Below, piece by piece: positions 10,665 to 19,084 of a stretch of DNA of 64,000 bases. The notes under the pieces are model-generated. The model saw only the letters and a program-made list of their open reading frames with translations. It made no database searches and had not been told where the DNA came from. The position numbers and the translations under genes were made by a program. Positions within the stretch are counted from its first letter, which is position 1. Every line of letters starts with the position of its first letter. Source of the stretch: CAXMST01 sp963793415 (lineage in GTDB: Bacteria > Actinomycetota > Thermoleophilia > Solirubrobacterales > 70-9); the NCBI GenBank assembly GCA_963793415.1, contig CAWCAC010000002.1, positions 62,001 to 126,000 on the forward strand, given 5' to 3'.

Positions 10665-11342
10665 CTAGGCGTCGGCGTACTGCGACGGATTCGCAGAGAA
10701 CGCCGCGGCGCACTCGATCGAGCAGAAGTGGAAGACGCGGCCGCCGAAGCAGAGCGACCCGACCCACTCCTGATCCGGCATCGCCATCCGGCAGACCGGG
10801 TCGACGATCACGTCGGCTCTGCGATCTCCCTCTCGAAACGCTCGCAGGAGGACGACGGGCGCACCTACGTTCTTGAGGGCGCGGGCTCCGAGCCGTTCGA
10901 ACCCGAGCCCCTCGAGCTCCGCCGCGCTCTCGTAGGTCGCCTCGGTCAGCACGACTTCGCCGGCAGCGGCAATCGCCGCGACCCGGGCGGCGACGTTGAC
11001 GGAGCTCCCGAACCACTCGCCTTCGCGTTCGACGGCGCTTCCAGAGTTCATGCCGACGCGCAACGCCGGGAAGTCGGTTCGCTCAGCCTCGCTCTCGACG
11101 ATCTCGAGACCGAGCTCGATCGCCCGGCCGGCGCTCTCGCAGCGGATCAGCGCGGCGTCTCCGATCGTCTTGATCACCCTGCCCCTGTACCTCGGGGCCA
11201 GCTCCCTCATCCGCACCACGAACTGCGTGGCGAGCGTCGCAGCCCGCTCATCGCCGTGGGCCTCGGTCAACGCGGTGAATCCGGCCAGGTCAGCGAACAG
11301 GAACGTCTGCGAGGCGCCCGACGGATCGTCCGGGCGATTCAT
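10665..11342 (-). CDS. Class III adenylate/guanylate cyclase domain fused to a C-terminal YHS metal-binding domain
   Basis: 225 residues. Residues ~10-170 are a class III cyclase homology domain: FLFADLAGFTAL holds the first metal Asp, IKTIGDAAL the second plus the Lys, and FGSSVNVAARVA the Asn/Arg pair, so it looks active. Residues ~183-222 form a YHS domain: VDPVCRMAM, then FHFCSIECAAAF with paired Cys, as in copper ATPases and metal-sensing TRASH proteins. The combination suggests a cyclase whose output depends on a bound metal. Its stop is 126 bp upstream of the MFS pump with a CsoR-like operator, and it begins two bases after the SHOCT gene stop, so the two are cotranscribed. Confidence 0.85.
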   Translation of the reverse strand: MNRPDDPSGASQTFLFADLAGFTALTEAHGDERAATLATQFVVRMRELAPRYRGRVIKTIGDAALIRCESAGRAIELGLEIVESEAERTDFPALRVGMNSGSAVEREGEWFGSSVNVAARVAAIAAAGEVVLTEATYESAAELEGLGFERLGARALKNVGAPVVLLRAFREGDRRADVIVDPVCRMAMPDQEWVGSLCFGGRVFHFCSIECAAAFSANPSQYADA

Positions 11343-11344
11343 CG

Positions 11345-11641
11345 TCAGCCCTGCGGCGGCGGTTGCTCTCCGGTCAGGATCGCGCGGCGCTCACGGTAGT
11401 CGTCCGGCGAGATCGTGCCCTCGGCGAGCCGCTGGTCCAGCGTCTTCAGCGGATCGGCCTCGGCGGAGGCGCGCGCGTGCCGCTGGCTGTGCGTCAGCTC
11501 TCTGACCAGCCAGACGACCGCGCCGATGACGAAGGCCCAGAAGGCGACCATCGCGAAGGCCATCAGGATTCCCCAGCCGCCGTCCCAGTCCATGTGCCCG
11601 TCGAAGTCCGCGAGCGGCAGCAGCAGCAGCGTCGAAAGCAT
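11345..11641 (-). CDS. SHOCT domain membrane protein
   Basis: 98 residues from ATG 11641, chosen because GGAG lies 5 bases upstream; an upstream in-frame ATG at 11680 lacks this. One or two hydrophobic segments (MLSTLLLLPLADF and GILMAFAMVAFWAFVIGAVV) are followed by a charged linker and a C-terminal SHOCT motif: DPLKTLDQRLAEGTISPDDY. SHOCT modules are short oligomerisation helices found at protein ends. The gene leads the cyclase-YHS operon and is divergent from a CDF-like transporter. Confidence 0.8.
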   Translation of the reverse strand: MLSTLLLLPLADFDGHMDWDGGWGILMAFAMVAFWAFVIGAVVWLVRELTHSQRHARASAEADPLKTLDQRLAEGTISPDDYRERRAILTGEQPPPQG

Positions 11642-11671
11642 CGTCGCTCCAGCGTAGGAGCGGATTGGGGG

Positions 11672-11694
11672 GGGTGTCACCCGTAGTCACTACG
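11672..11694. promoter_or_regulatory. Two abutting palindromes in a divergent promoter
   Basis: GGGTG-T-CACCC (11672-11682) abuts CGTAGT-C-ACTACG (11682-11694), sharing one base. Both are perfect with a single central base. They lie between the divergent SHOCT-cyclase operon and the CDF-like transporter, where a shared regulator would bind. Confidence 0.5.
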
Positions 11695-11748
11695 CACGCC
11701 TATCGACCCGCGCAGCGAGGCGAGGCGCAGCAGCAGGACAATCCAACG

Positions 11749-12489
11749 ATGGAGCAAGCCGAAAGACCTGATCGGACGACGCTCACGGTCCTCCCGCAGC
11801 CGACGGCGGCGTCGGCGCCCGTGGCGCCCTCCCCGCAGTGGATGGCCGCCGCCCGCAAGGCGAAGCTGCTCTCCTGGATCAGCCTCGTCTGGATGGGGTT
11901 CGAGGGCGGCATCGCGATCGTCGCCGGGGTGATCGCCGGCTCGGTGGCGCTGATCGGCTTCGGGCTCGACTCCGCGATCGAAGGCGTGGCGAGCCTCGTG
12001 ATCATCTGGCGCTTCACCGGTTCGCGGATCCATTCCAAGGCTGCCGAGGAGCGGGCTCAGAAGCTCGTCGCGGTCCAGTTCTTCATTCTCGCGCCCTACG
12101 TGGCCTACGAGGCGATCGCCCACCTCGCCGGCGCCGAGGAGGTCGAGGTCAGCTTGCTCGGCATGGCGCTGACCCTGACGAGCCTGATCGGGATGCCGCT
12201 GCTCGGCCGCGCCAAGCAGCGGGTCGCGCTCGAGCTTGGATCGCAGGCGACTCACGGCGAGGGCACCCAGAACATGCTCTGCGCCTATCTCGCGGGGGCG
12301 GTCTTCCTCGGATTGCTGGGCAACGCCCTGTTCGGTGCCTGGTGGCTCGATCCGATTGCGGCGCTGCTGATCGCAGGAGTCGCGGTCCGCGAGGGCCTCG
12401 AGACCTGGCGCGGCGAGGGCTGCTGCACCGCCGGCCCCGACCTCGACCCCGCCAAGGCCGGCACCTGCGAGGACGACTGCTCTACGTGA
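11749..12489 (+). CDS. CDF-like cation transporter (TMEM163/CzcD-related) with Cys-rich tail
   Basis: 246 residues from ATG 11749. Six membrane helices from about residue 35. The CDF metal-site positions read GFGLDSAIEG in helix II and SQATHGEGTQNMLCAYLA in helix V, a variant of the classical HxxxD motifs. The C-terminus is Cys-rich (GCCTAGPDLDPAKAGTCEDDC), absent from ordinary CDF exporters and plausibly a soft-metal ligand site. A TTG at 11665 would extend the frame by 28 polar residues but overlaps the palindromic promoter and has no good ribosome site. The location opposite the cyclase-YHS operon supports metal homeostasis. Confidence 0.8.
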   Translation: MEQAERPDRTTLTVLPQPTAASAPVAPSPQWMAAARKAKLLSWISLVWMGFEGGIAIVAGVIAGSVALIGFGLDSAIEGVASLVIIWRFTGSRIHSKAAEERAQKLVAVQFFILAPYVAYEAIAHLAGAEEVEVSLLGMALTLTSLIGMPLLGRAKQRVALELGSQATHGEGTQNMLCAYLAGAVFLGLLGNALFGAWWLDPIAALLIAGVAVREGLETWRGEGCCTAGPDLDPAKAGTCEDDCST

Positions 12490-12535
12490 GGATCCGGCGA
12501 GGCGGCCTGCGGGCAGCTGGCGCGTCCGGCGAGGC

Positions 12536-13201
12536 TCAGATGCCCGGCGGCCGTCGCGCCTCGTAGAGGGCGAGGGTCCCGAAGACGGTTCTGAGCCGGT
12601 CGGTCGGGCGAGCTTCTGCGAAGCCTGCCTGATCGAGGATCTCGGGGAGGCGGCCGGCGAGGCTGTCGCGGGTCGACTCGAAGCCGTCGAAGAGCCGGAC
12701 CGTGCGGGAGAGGACCCACATCGCGGGATCGGAGGGCCGGCCCCAGTCGGCGATGTGGAGGCGGCCGCCGGGACGGAGGACGCGGGCGATCTCCTTCGCG
12801 GTCTCGCGCTTGACCCCGAGGGTCAGGTGGTGGAAGAGCAGGGTCGAGACAACCTGGTCGAAGTATCCGTCCTCGTAGGGAAGGTCGTTCGAGAACCCCT
12901 CGGTGAAGACGATGCCGGACCCACCGCCCTGCTCCACCTTCGCCCGAGCCCGAGCAAGCATCTCCGGGTCCGGGTCGAGGCCGTGCACCTCGCACCCCGG
13001 CTGAGAACGCGCGAAGAGCAGGGCGAGCGTCCCGGTGCCGCAGCCGAGGTCGAGGATGCGCTCGCCCGACGCGGGCGCGGACTGGTCGAGGAGGCGCTGC
13101 CTGAACAGCTTCTCGCGCGTGGTCAGCGCGACGACGGGATCGTAGAACCGGGTCAGGGCGCCGAACCCGAGCGCGGGTACGTACTGATTGCGCCCGTCCA
13201 T
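12536..13201 (-). CDS. Class I SAM-dependent methyltransferase
   Basis: 221 residues. Motif I, RILDLGCGTGTLALLFAR, binds SAM; VHGLDPDPEML supplies the acidic motif II; FDQVVSTLLFHHL and ARVLRPGGRLHIADWG are motifs IV and post-IV of the UbiE/COQ5 group. The substrate is unknown; members often methylate small molecules or quinones. It stands alone, convergent with the CDF-like gene, and is followed on the same strand by nothing else. No strong ribosome site precedes the ATG. Confidence 0.88.
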   Translation of the reverse strand: MDGRNQYVPALGFGALTRFYDPVVALTTREKLFRQRLLDQSAPASGERILDLGCGTGTLALLFARSQPGCEVHGLDPDPEMLARARAKVEQGGGSGIVFTEGFSNDLPYEDGYFDQVVSTLLFHHLTLGVKRETAKEIARVLRPGGRLHIADWGRPSDPAMWVLSRTVRLFDGFESTRDSLAGRLPEILDQAGFAEARPTDRLRTVFGTLALYEARRPPGI

Positions 13202-13239
13202 GCCGCCAAGCTACACCTGCGGGGGTGGCGAGAATGCGC

Positions 13240-13866
13240 TCAGGTGGCGGTCTCCGCGGCCTCCAGCGCCGCAACCAAGGTGCCGGTCAGGAGCTTGAGC
13301 GCCTCCTCGGGCGGCGTGCCGCTCTCGCGGGCCTCGTCGAGGACGGCGCCGAAGAAGCCGAGGTAGCCCTTGACGGCGAGGCGGGCGAGCGGCGGCGGCT
13401 CGGCGGTGCCGAAGTGGTTGAGCAGGATCGCGTCGATGACGACGTCGACGAAGTGGTCGACGCATTCGCGCAGCTCGGGATCGTTGCTGGAGCGGGCCAG
13501 CTGGTAGACGGTCCAGGCGTCGGTCGGGGCCATCGCGTGCTCGATCATCCGGGCGTTGTTGATCACGAGCCGCTCGGCGAGCGGAATCGACTCGTCGGTG
13601 ATCCACTCGTCCGTGAGCACGTGGCCGGCGGCCTCGGCAACGGCCAGGGCGACGTCGGCGCGTCCCCGCGGGAAGTAGTGGTAGAGCAGGTTGCGGGTGA
13701 CGTCGGCGCGCGCCGCAAGCTCGTCGAGGGAGAAGTCGGAGAAGCCCTCGGCCGCGACCACCGGCATCGCCGCCGCGACCAGCTGCTCGCGCCGTTTCGC
13801 CCGCGAGAGGCGGCGCGGCCCGCGGCCGCTCCTCGCCGCATCGGTGATCGTCGAGCTCCTCGCCAT
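13240..13866 (-). CDS. TetR/AcrR family transcriptional regulator
   Basis: 208 residues from ATG 13866 (AGGAT 8 bases upstream). The start given by the longest frame (13965) would run through the divergent promoter and is rejected. Helix-turn-helix: REQLVAAAMPVVAAEGFSDF, then LDELAARADVTRNLLYHYFP, the TetR signature. The rest is a helical ligand domain. It is divergent from two paralogous secreted proteins across a gap containing tandem TTGACA-type repeats, and is therefore their likely repressor. Confidence 0.9.
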   Translation of the reverse strand: MARSSTITDAARSGRGPRRLSRAKRREQLVAAAMPVVAAEGFSDFSLDELAARADVTRNLLYHYFPRGRADVALAVAEAAGHVLTDEWITDESIPLAERLVINNARMIEHAMAPTDAWTVYQLARSSNDPELRECVDHFVDVVIDAILLNHFGTAEPPPLARLAVKGYLGFFGAVLDEARESGTPPEEALKLLTGTLVAALEAAETAT

Positions 13867-13905
13867 CGACCCGATCCTACAGGGAACTACGGTCTTATTT
13901 ACGGG

Positions 13906-13943
13906 TTGCCAAATTGACAAGTTGACAACAAGGGTGATAGCTT
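13906..13943 (+). promoter_or_regulatory. Promoter with overlapping TetR-type operator repeats
   Basis: TTGACA (13914-13919), 18-base spacer, TAGCTT (13938-13943) form a plausible promoter for the secreted-protein pair. TTGCCAAATTGACAAGTTG (from 13906) and a following TTGACAA form overlapping imperfect inverted and direct TTGNCAA repeats across the -35, a natural TetR-binding site. Confidence 0.55.
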
Positions 13944-13982
13944 TGCGGCCAGCAGCCGTCTCCAAGGGGAAGTGAGGACGCC

Positions 13983-15401
13983 ATGTCAGCCGTGGTGCCG
14001 CCGAAGATGATCCGCCGTCTCACCGCCGTCGCTCTCGTCGTGGTCGCGCTCGTCGCGATGACCGCGGCCCGGGCCGACGCGAACATCAACTACCTGCCAC
14101 CGAAGCTGGCGGTGGAGACGAACGAGAAGTACGGGCACGACTGCTTCTGGGCGCCACCGAAGGGAATGGACTACGGCGACCTGCCGGGTGCCCTGCCGAT
14201 CCAGAAGCCGAACCTGTACCCCGACGTCGGCTCCACCTACTTCGTCGCCCAGTACGTGCTCCCCGAGGGCGCCAGCCTGACACTGAAGGGCGAGTTCCCG
14301 CACGAGCGCTACATGTCTTTCACGATGTTCAAGCCGCTCGGCGGCGGCCAAATCGGTCCCGGCGACAACATCCGCGACGAGGAGATCGTCCCCGACAAGG
14401 GTTCGAAGAACCCCTTCATCCCGGGCACCAACCGCAACGTCAAGAAGCGTTCGTACAAGGTGCACGTCGTGCGCGGCGAGGTGCCTGCCAGGCCCGCCAA
14501 GAACACGCTCTACACCGGCCAGACCGACCCCACCGACCGGATCGGGATGAGCCAGCGCAACTACCTGCCGGACAAGGGCCTGCTCGGCACCGGTGGCGTC
14601 GACCTCGCGAAGGTGACGCTCAACCTCGCCGACGGACGCAAGCTGAAGGGCGAGAAGGCCTGCGCGATGCTCGACCCGACCGAGGACAAGAGCACCTCGA
14701 CGTTCCCGCAGGAGTTGTGGAAGAACCTCGTCGCCGGCTCGGCCGACCCCGAGAACGCCCCCGCCTCCAACCCACCGCGCTGGGAGCGGTTCTGGAACGC
14801 GCTGTTCAGTGTCGCCGGTGCCTTCATCAGCGATCAGGACGTCCGCGCCGAAACCTACCCGCCGTCCGACTCCGGCGGGTTCCAGTCCAACCCCGACACC
14901 CGTTACCTGTTGGCACAGGCAAGCCTCAAGAACGGCCCGGTCGTGACGATCGAGGGCAAGAAGCCGAAGACGCCGAAGACCCTTCCCGGGGCGCGGCGCT
15001 GGCCGGACGACTATCAGGTCCGCTTCTGGTCAATGTGCACCGGCTCTTCGCCGGTCACCGGGCTGGGCTACAACTGCGTCTACGACCAGCAGGTGCCGAC
15101 CGACGACAAGCGCAACTACACGCTCGTCGTCAGCAAGCCGAAGGACCGGCCCGAGAACGCGACCACGAAGTGCGGCTACAAGTGGCTCAGCTTCGGCCAG
15201 GGCGAGAACTACCCGGACCCTGCATCCCGCGACTGGGTCGGCACCTTCTACATGCGGTTCATGGCGGCCGAGCCCGACTGGAAGCAGGCGCCGCAGAACG
15301 TGACCGAACCCGGCACCGAGCAGCAGGTGATGGGCAAGTACTTCCCGCGCTCGGAGCATTCGACCGTGGCCGGGTTCGAGAAGCGCGGTTGTCGGGGCTG
15401 A
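13983..15401 (+). CDS. Secreted protein of unknown function, paralogue 1
   Basis: 472 residues with a signal peptide (AVALVVVALVAMTAARADA). No family recognised. It is related to the next gene throughout: SLTLKGEFPHERYMSFTMF, SKNPFIPGTNRNVKKRSYKV, KNTLY, LADGRKLKGEKACAML and the C-terminal EPGTEQQVMGKYFPR all have counterparts there. Conserved Cys residues (HDCFW, MCTGS, NCVYDQQVPTD, TKCGYKW) suggest disulfides outside the membrane. The ordered RYMSF and YTLVVS segments look like a large beta-sandwich. Expressed from a TetR-controlled promoter; role unknown. Confidence 0.75.
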   Translation: MSAVVPPKMIRRLTAVALVVVALVAMTAARADANINYLPPKLAVETNEKYGHDCFWAPPKGMDYGDLPGALPIQKPNLYPDVGSTYFVAQYVLPEGASLTLKGEFPHERYMSFTMFKPLGGGQIGPGDNIRDEEIVPDKGSKNPFIPGTNRNVKKRSYKVHVVRGEVPARPAKNTLYTGQTDPTDRIGMSQRNYLPDKGLLGTGGVDLAKVTLNLADGRKLKGEKACAMLDPTEDKSTSTFPQELWKNLVAGSADPENAPASNPPRWERFWNALFSVAGAFISDQDVRAETYPPSDSGGFQSNPDTRYLLAQASLKNGPVVTIEGKKPKTPKTLPGARRWPDDYQVRFWSMCTGSSPVTGLGYNCVYDQQVPTDDKRNYTLVVSKPKDRPENATTKCGYKWLSFGQGENYPDPASRDWVGTFYMRFMAAEPDWKQAPQNVTEPGTEQQVMGKYFPRSEHSTVAGFEKRGCRG

Positions 15402-16867
15402 TGAGGGCCGCGCGACGGCTGCTGGCCGGACTGCTCGGGCTGCTCGCGCTCGGCGCGCTGCTGCCCGCCGGCGCCGGCGCCGACCAGGGCGACCTCGTCG
15501 GCGGCCGCTTCAGCGACTGCTTCTGGAACTACGGAGCCTTCGGCGTCGACGACTTCAACATCGCCTACCCGGACGCCGGCGCGACCTACTGGGTCGCGGG
15601 CTTCCGGAGGCCGCCCGGCTCGAAGCTGACGCTGAAGGGGCGCTACCCGCACGCCCGCTACATGTCGATGCAGACCTACGACCTGCTCGGCCGCGGCGTC
15701 GACGCGCTCGCCGACTACCAACTCGACCCCGAGCAGGGCTCCTCGAACCCGTTCCGGCGCGGCGGCAACCGCGACGCTCGCAAGCGCAGCTTCAAGGTCA
15801 GCGTCGTGCACGAGAAGAACCCCGGCTTCCCGCTCGAGGCCTACGACGGCGAGCCCGCGCGCAACACGCTCTACGCGGTGCCCGACGCCGGGCCGATCAC
15901 CGAGACCGACGGGTCGGGGACCTACGAGCTCGACCTGCTGATGCTGCGCGTCTACGTGCCGGACCGCGGTCGCAACCTGACCGGCGGCGTCGGCCTACCG
16001 AAGCCGACCCTGAAGCTGGCCGACGGCACCAAACTCAAGGGGCAGGCGCTCTGCAACGCGCTCGACTCGGAGTCGAAGGCGCTCGGCTACGTCCGCGTTC
16101 CCGACCCGAACGCGCTGTTGATCAGTGAGGACGCCTACGAGGCGATGCGCTACCCGAACGAGCTGACGGCCCCGGTCGACGTCTTCGCCGGCTTGATGTC
16201 GGTGCCCCGCGATGTCCCGCCCACCTTCCCGGCCGTGCGCAAGGGCGAGTGGCGCGCCCAATACGACCGCCGCTACCTGCTGCAGCTGTGGACCGGCGAC
16301 GACGCCCCGGGCGCCAGTCCGATCCCGCCGGACCGCGGTGCGTCCGGCGGCTTCTTCCCGAATGTGCACAACGCTTACGTGCGGACGGCAATCAACCGCA
16401 AGTTCGGCAAGGTCGCCGTCTTCCGCGGCAAGCTGCCGACGACGCCGACGACGTACGGGGGCGACAAGCGGCTCGGCCGCGGCCAGGTGCGCTACGCGAG
16501 CTACTGCATGAACGAGGCGCCCGTGACCACGCGGGTCACCGACTGCGCCTTCGACGAGCAGATCCCGACCAACATGAAGCGCATCTACACGATCGTCGTC
16601 AGCCGCAAGTCGGACCGACCCGATTCCGCCCGCCCCGCCTGCGGGAAGGCCTGGATCGAGTGGAACAAGAGCGGAGACGGCTACCGCGATCCGGACTTCG
16701 GCTGGTTCCAGATCCGCAACATGCTGCCCAGCCGCAGCTTCGAGCACGCGATCCAGCTGACCTCCCAGCCGGGCGACGAGAAGCAGGTCGTCGGCCCTTA
16801 CCTGCCCGATCTGAAGTACTTCGAGGACGCGCGGGCGTTCGACCGCTCGCGAGCCGGCGGCTGCTGA
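15401..16867 (+). CDS. Secreted protein of unknown function, paralogue 2
   Basis: 488 residues; its ATG shares one base with the stop of paralogue 1, so the two are translated together. Signal peptide LLAGLLGLLALGALLPAGAGA. Matching blocks: KLTLKGRYPHARYMSMQTY, SSNPFRRGGNRDARKRSFKV, LADGTKLKGQALCNAL, DCAFDEQIPTNMKRIYTIVV, PGDEKQVVGPYLPDL. The Cys pattern (SDCFW, YCMNE, TDCAFDEQ, PACGKAW) parallels paralogue 1. Conservation across the whole length after duplication suggests the two form a heteromeric extracellular unit. No enzyme motif identified. Confidence 0.75.
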   Translation: MRAARRLLAGLLGLLALGALLPAGAGADQGDLVGGRFSDCFWNYGAFGVDDFNIAYPDAGATYWVAGFRRPPGSKLTLKGRYPHARYMSMQTYDLLGRGVDALADYQLDPEQGSSNPFRRGGNRDARKRSFKVSVVHEKNPGFPLEAYDGEPARNTLYAVPDAGPITETDGSGTYELDLLMLRVYVPDRGRNLTGGVGLPKPTLKLADGTKLKGQALCNALDSESKALGYVRVPDPNALLISEDAYEAMRYPNELTAPVDVFAGLMSVPRDVPPTFPAVRKGEWRAQYDRRYLLQLWTGDDAPGASPIPPDRGASGGFFPNVHNAYVRTAINRKFGKVAVFRGKLPTTPTTYGGDKRLGRGQVRYASYCMNEAPVTTRVTDCAFDEQIPTNMKRIYTIVVSRKSDRPDSARPACGKAWIEWNKSGDGYRDPDFGWFQIRNMLPSRSFEHAIQLTSQPGDEKQVVGPYLPDLKYFEDARAFDRSRAGGC

Positions 16868-16926
16868 TCACCGCGGCCCTGCTTGGAGCCGACGCGCGCT
16901 AGCCCCGGCTTGCGAAGATTGCCCGC

Positions 16927-17406
16927 GTGGACTTCGAGGTCCGACGCGGGAGCCGGGAGGACGTCGACCGGCTGGAGGCACTCTGGCGGCAGCTCTGGCG
17001 CCATCACGCGGGCCTGTCCGAGATGCCCGGCACGAGGACCGAGGACGAGTCCTGGCGGCGGCGGCGCGGCGAGTACCGCGAATGGCTCGCCGGCGACAAG
17101 CACACGCTGCTGCTCGCCGAGCGCGGCGGCGAGCCGATCGGCTACGCGGTCGTCTCGCTCGGCGGCGGCGCCACGACCTGGGCGCTGGGCGAGGAGACAG
17201 CGGAGATCGAGACGCTCTCGGTGCTCGAGCCCGAGCGCGGCAGCGGCGTCGGCAGGGCGCTGACCGATCTCGCCGCGGCGGTCGCCCGGGAGGGCGGCGC
17301 CGAGACGATCCTCGTCGCCGCCGCGCATTCGAACGAGGACGCCCTCCGCTTCTACGAGCGCGAGGGCTTCTCCGACTTCTACGTGCTCCTGACCCGGCCG
17401 CTCTGA
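16927..17406 (+). CDS. GNAT family N-acetyltransferase
   Basis: 159 residues from GTG. Single GNAT domain: EIETLSVLEPERGSGVGRAL contains the RGSGVG acetyl-CoA loop, and NEDALRFYEREGF is the final helix before the last strand. The Arg/Trp-rich N-terminal segment (RLEALWRQLWRHHAGL) is typical of small-molecule or aminoglycoside-like acetyltransferases, but the substrate is unknown. It starts 59 bp after the secreted pair and may lie on the same transcript. Confidence 0.85.
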   Translation: MDFEVRRGSREDVDRLEALWRQLWRHHAGLSEMPGTRTEDESWRRRRGEYREWLAGDKHTLLLAERGGEPIGYAVVSLGGGATTWALGEETAEIETLSVLEPERGSGVGRALTDLAAAVAREGGAETILVAAAHSNEDALRFYEREGFSDFYVLLTRPL

Positions 17407-17430
17407 GCGGGCCGGTCCCCGGCGCGGCGC

Positions 17431-17979
17431 TCAGCGGAAGGTCATCACCCAGTCCGAGGGCCGGTACTTGCGGTACTCGTCGTCGTGGATCCACGACAGG
17501 TGCAGGTGGTGGCCGCAGCCATGATTGGCGTCGCCGTCGTAGCCGACCCAGCGGAACGGCGGCCGCGGCCCGTTCTGGCGCGGCTCCGCCCACTTGGCGA
17601 GCCGGCTGATCCCGTGCCAGGTGCGGTCGCAGCGCGGCTTGACGAGCGGGATCAGATCGACGGCGAGCCCGATCTTGTGCTCGGAGTCGGATACGTGACA
17701 GCTCGGGCAGCCGACCTTCTTGTCCGAGGGCAGGCGGCCGGCGAAGCCCTCGACGACGAAGACCTTGAAGTGGTCGGCGATCCACTCGAGGTCGTTGCGG
17801 ATCCGCTTGTCGATGTAGGCGCCCTCGGCGTGGGGGATCGAGTCCGGCACCGGCACGAACTTGCCGCGGCTCTCACGGATGTGCGTCTTTCCGGGCCCGC
17901 CCGCGGCGTCGCCGGCCTCGGCGGAAACGGCGGCGACCGCAACCGCGCACACGCACGCCGCAAGCACGGCAGCTCGCAT
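17431..17979 (-). CDS. Secreted M15-like zinc peptidase (D-Ala-D-Ala carboxypeptidase fold)
   Basis: 182 residues from ATG 17979, chosen because a clean signal peptide (AAVLAACVCAVAVAAVSA) follows and GGCGGG precedes. SEHKIGLAVDLIPL fits the SxHxxGxAxD metal motif of M15 peptidases (VanY, DD-carboxypeptidases), and GCGHHLHLSW supplies the C-terminal His ligand. These enzymes trim peptidoglycan stem peptides. Extra Cys residues (VGCPSCHVSD) just before the first motif may form a disulfide. An ATG at 18009 would add 10 residues. The protein is small for the family. Confidence 0.72.
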   Translation of the reverse strand: MRAAVLAACVCAVAVAAVSAEAGDAAGGPGKTHIRESRGKFVPVPDSIPHAEGAYIDKRIRNDLEWIADHFKVFVVEGFAGRLPSDKKVGCPSCHVSDSEHKIGLAVDLIPLVKPRCDRTWHGISRLAKWAEPRQNGPRPPFRWVGYDGDANHGCGHHLHLSWIHDDEYRKYRPSDWVMTFR

Positions 17980-18115
17980 CCAATTCCCGCCTGTGACTCC
18001 CTGGGCCATCTCCCGACTATCGGCGCGAAGCGGCCAGGGCTGAAGCGGACGCCGACCCGGGGCGCCGGCCCGGCGACAGCCACCCGTTCGCCGCAGTGCA
18101 CGGGCGGCGCGGCGG

Positions 18116-19081
18116 CTATGGAGCGGCCGAATGTGCCGGCTGCACGGGATCGGACCCGTTCCCCTGCCGGCGCAGCCGCCGGTCCCGGAGCAGCGAGGCG
18201 ACAACGCCGGCGCCGAGGATCGCGGCGATCGCAGGCAGCGTGAACTCGGGGCCGATCTTGCCGACGAACTGCGCGGCGATCATCTTCGCCCCGATCAATC
18301 CGAGCAGCGCCGCGAGCGCCGCCTTCAGGTAGTAGAGCCGCTCGACGAGGTCGGCGACCAGGAAGAACAGCGGCCGCAGTCCGAGCAGGGCGAAGGCGTT
18401 GGCCGCGAAGACGATGAACGGATCGTCCGTGATCGCGAGGATCGCCGGGACCGAGTCGATCGCGAAGAGGATGTCGACGATGATCAGACCGGCCAGCGCC
18501 GCGCCGGCGGCAGTCAGCATCCGCCGCCCGTTGGCGCGGATCGTCAGCCGGCCGCCGTGATCGCCCTCGGCGATCGAGAGCCGGGAGCGGATCCCCTCGA
18601 CCAGTTGCTCCTCTCCCTGGTGGTCGTGACGGTGCTGCCACAGCCGCCAGGCGGTCCACAGCAGGATCGCGGCGAAGACGAAGTTGAGCCAGCCGAACGC
18701 CTCGAGCGCGGCCGCGCCGACGACGATGAAGATCGCACGCAGGACCAGCGCACCGATGATCCCGAAGGTGAGCAGCCGGTGCCGCTCGTTCTCCGCGATC
18801 GCAAAGGCGGACAGCAGCAGCAGGAAGACGAAGACGTTGTCGAGCGACAACGACTTCTCGATGAGGTAGCCGGCGAAGTACGCTCCCGCCGCCTCCGACT
18901 CGCCGAGCATGAGCAGCAGCCCGCCGAACGCGAGCGCGAGCGCGACCCAGAAGGCGCTTGCCCGCACCGCGAGCCCAGCCGGCATCGCGCCGCCGCGGCC
19001 GCGCATGAACCAGAGGTCGATGACCAGGAGGGCGAGGACGGCGCCGACCAGCGCGGCCCATGCCTCGGGGGAGCCGATCAA
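18116..19081 (-). CDS. alx: TerC/Alx family membrane protein (probable manganese exporter)
   Basis: 321 residues with about nine hydrophobic helices. TerC signatures: YLIEKSLSLDNVFVFLLLLS and VDILFAIDSVPAILAITDDP, each with the acidic residues thought to bind metal, and ANAFALLGLRPLFFLV. Characterised relatives (Alx, TerC, YkoY) export Mn2+ or metallate secreted enzymes. The gene follows a small gene by three bases, and that pair is preceded by a candidate yybP-ykoY Mn2+ riboswitch, which strongly supports a manganese role. Confidence 0.88.
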   Translation of the reverse strand: MIGSPEAWAALVGAVLALLVIDLWFMRGRGGAMPAGLAVRASAFWVALALAFGGLLLMLGESEAAGAYFAGYLIEKSLSLDNVFVFLLLLSAFAIAENERHRLLTFGIIGALVLRAIFIVVGAAALEAFGWLNFVFAAILLWTAWRLWQHRHDHQGEEQLVEGIRSRLSIAEGDHGGRLTIRANGRRMLTAAGAALAGLIIVDILFAIDSVPAILAITDDPFIVFAANAFALLGLRPLFFLVADLVERLYYLKAALAALLGLIGAKMIAAQFVGKIGPEFTLPAIAAILGAGVVASLLRDRRLRRQGNGSDPVQPAHSAAP

Positions 19082-19084
19082 CGC

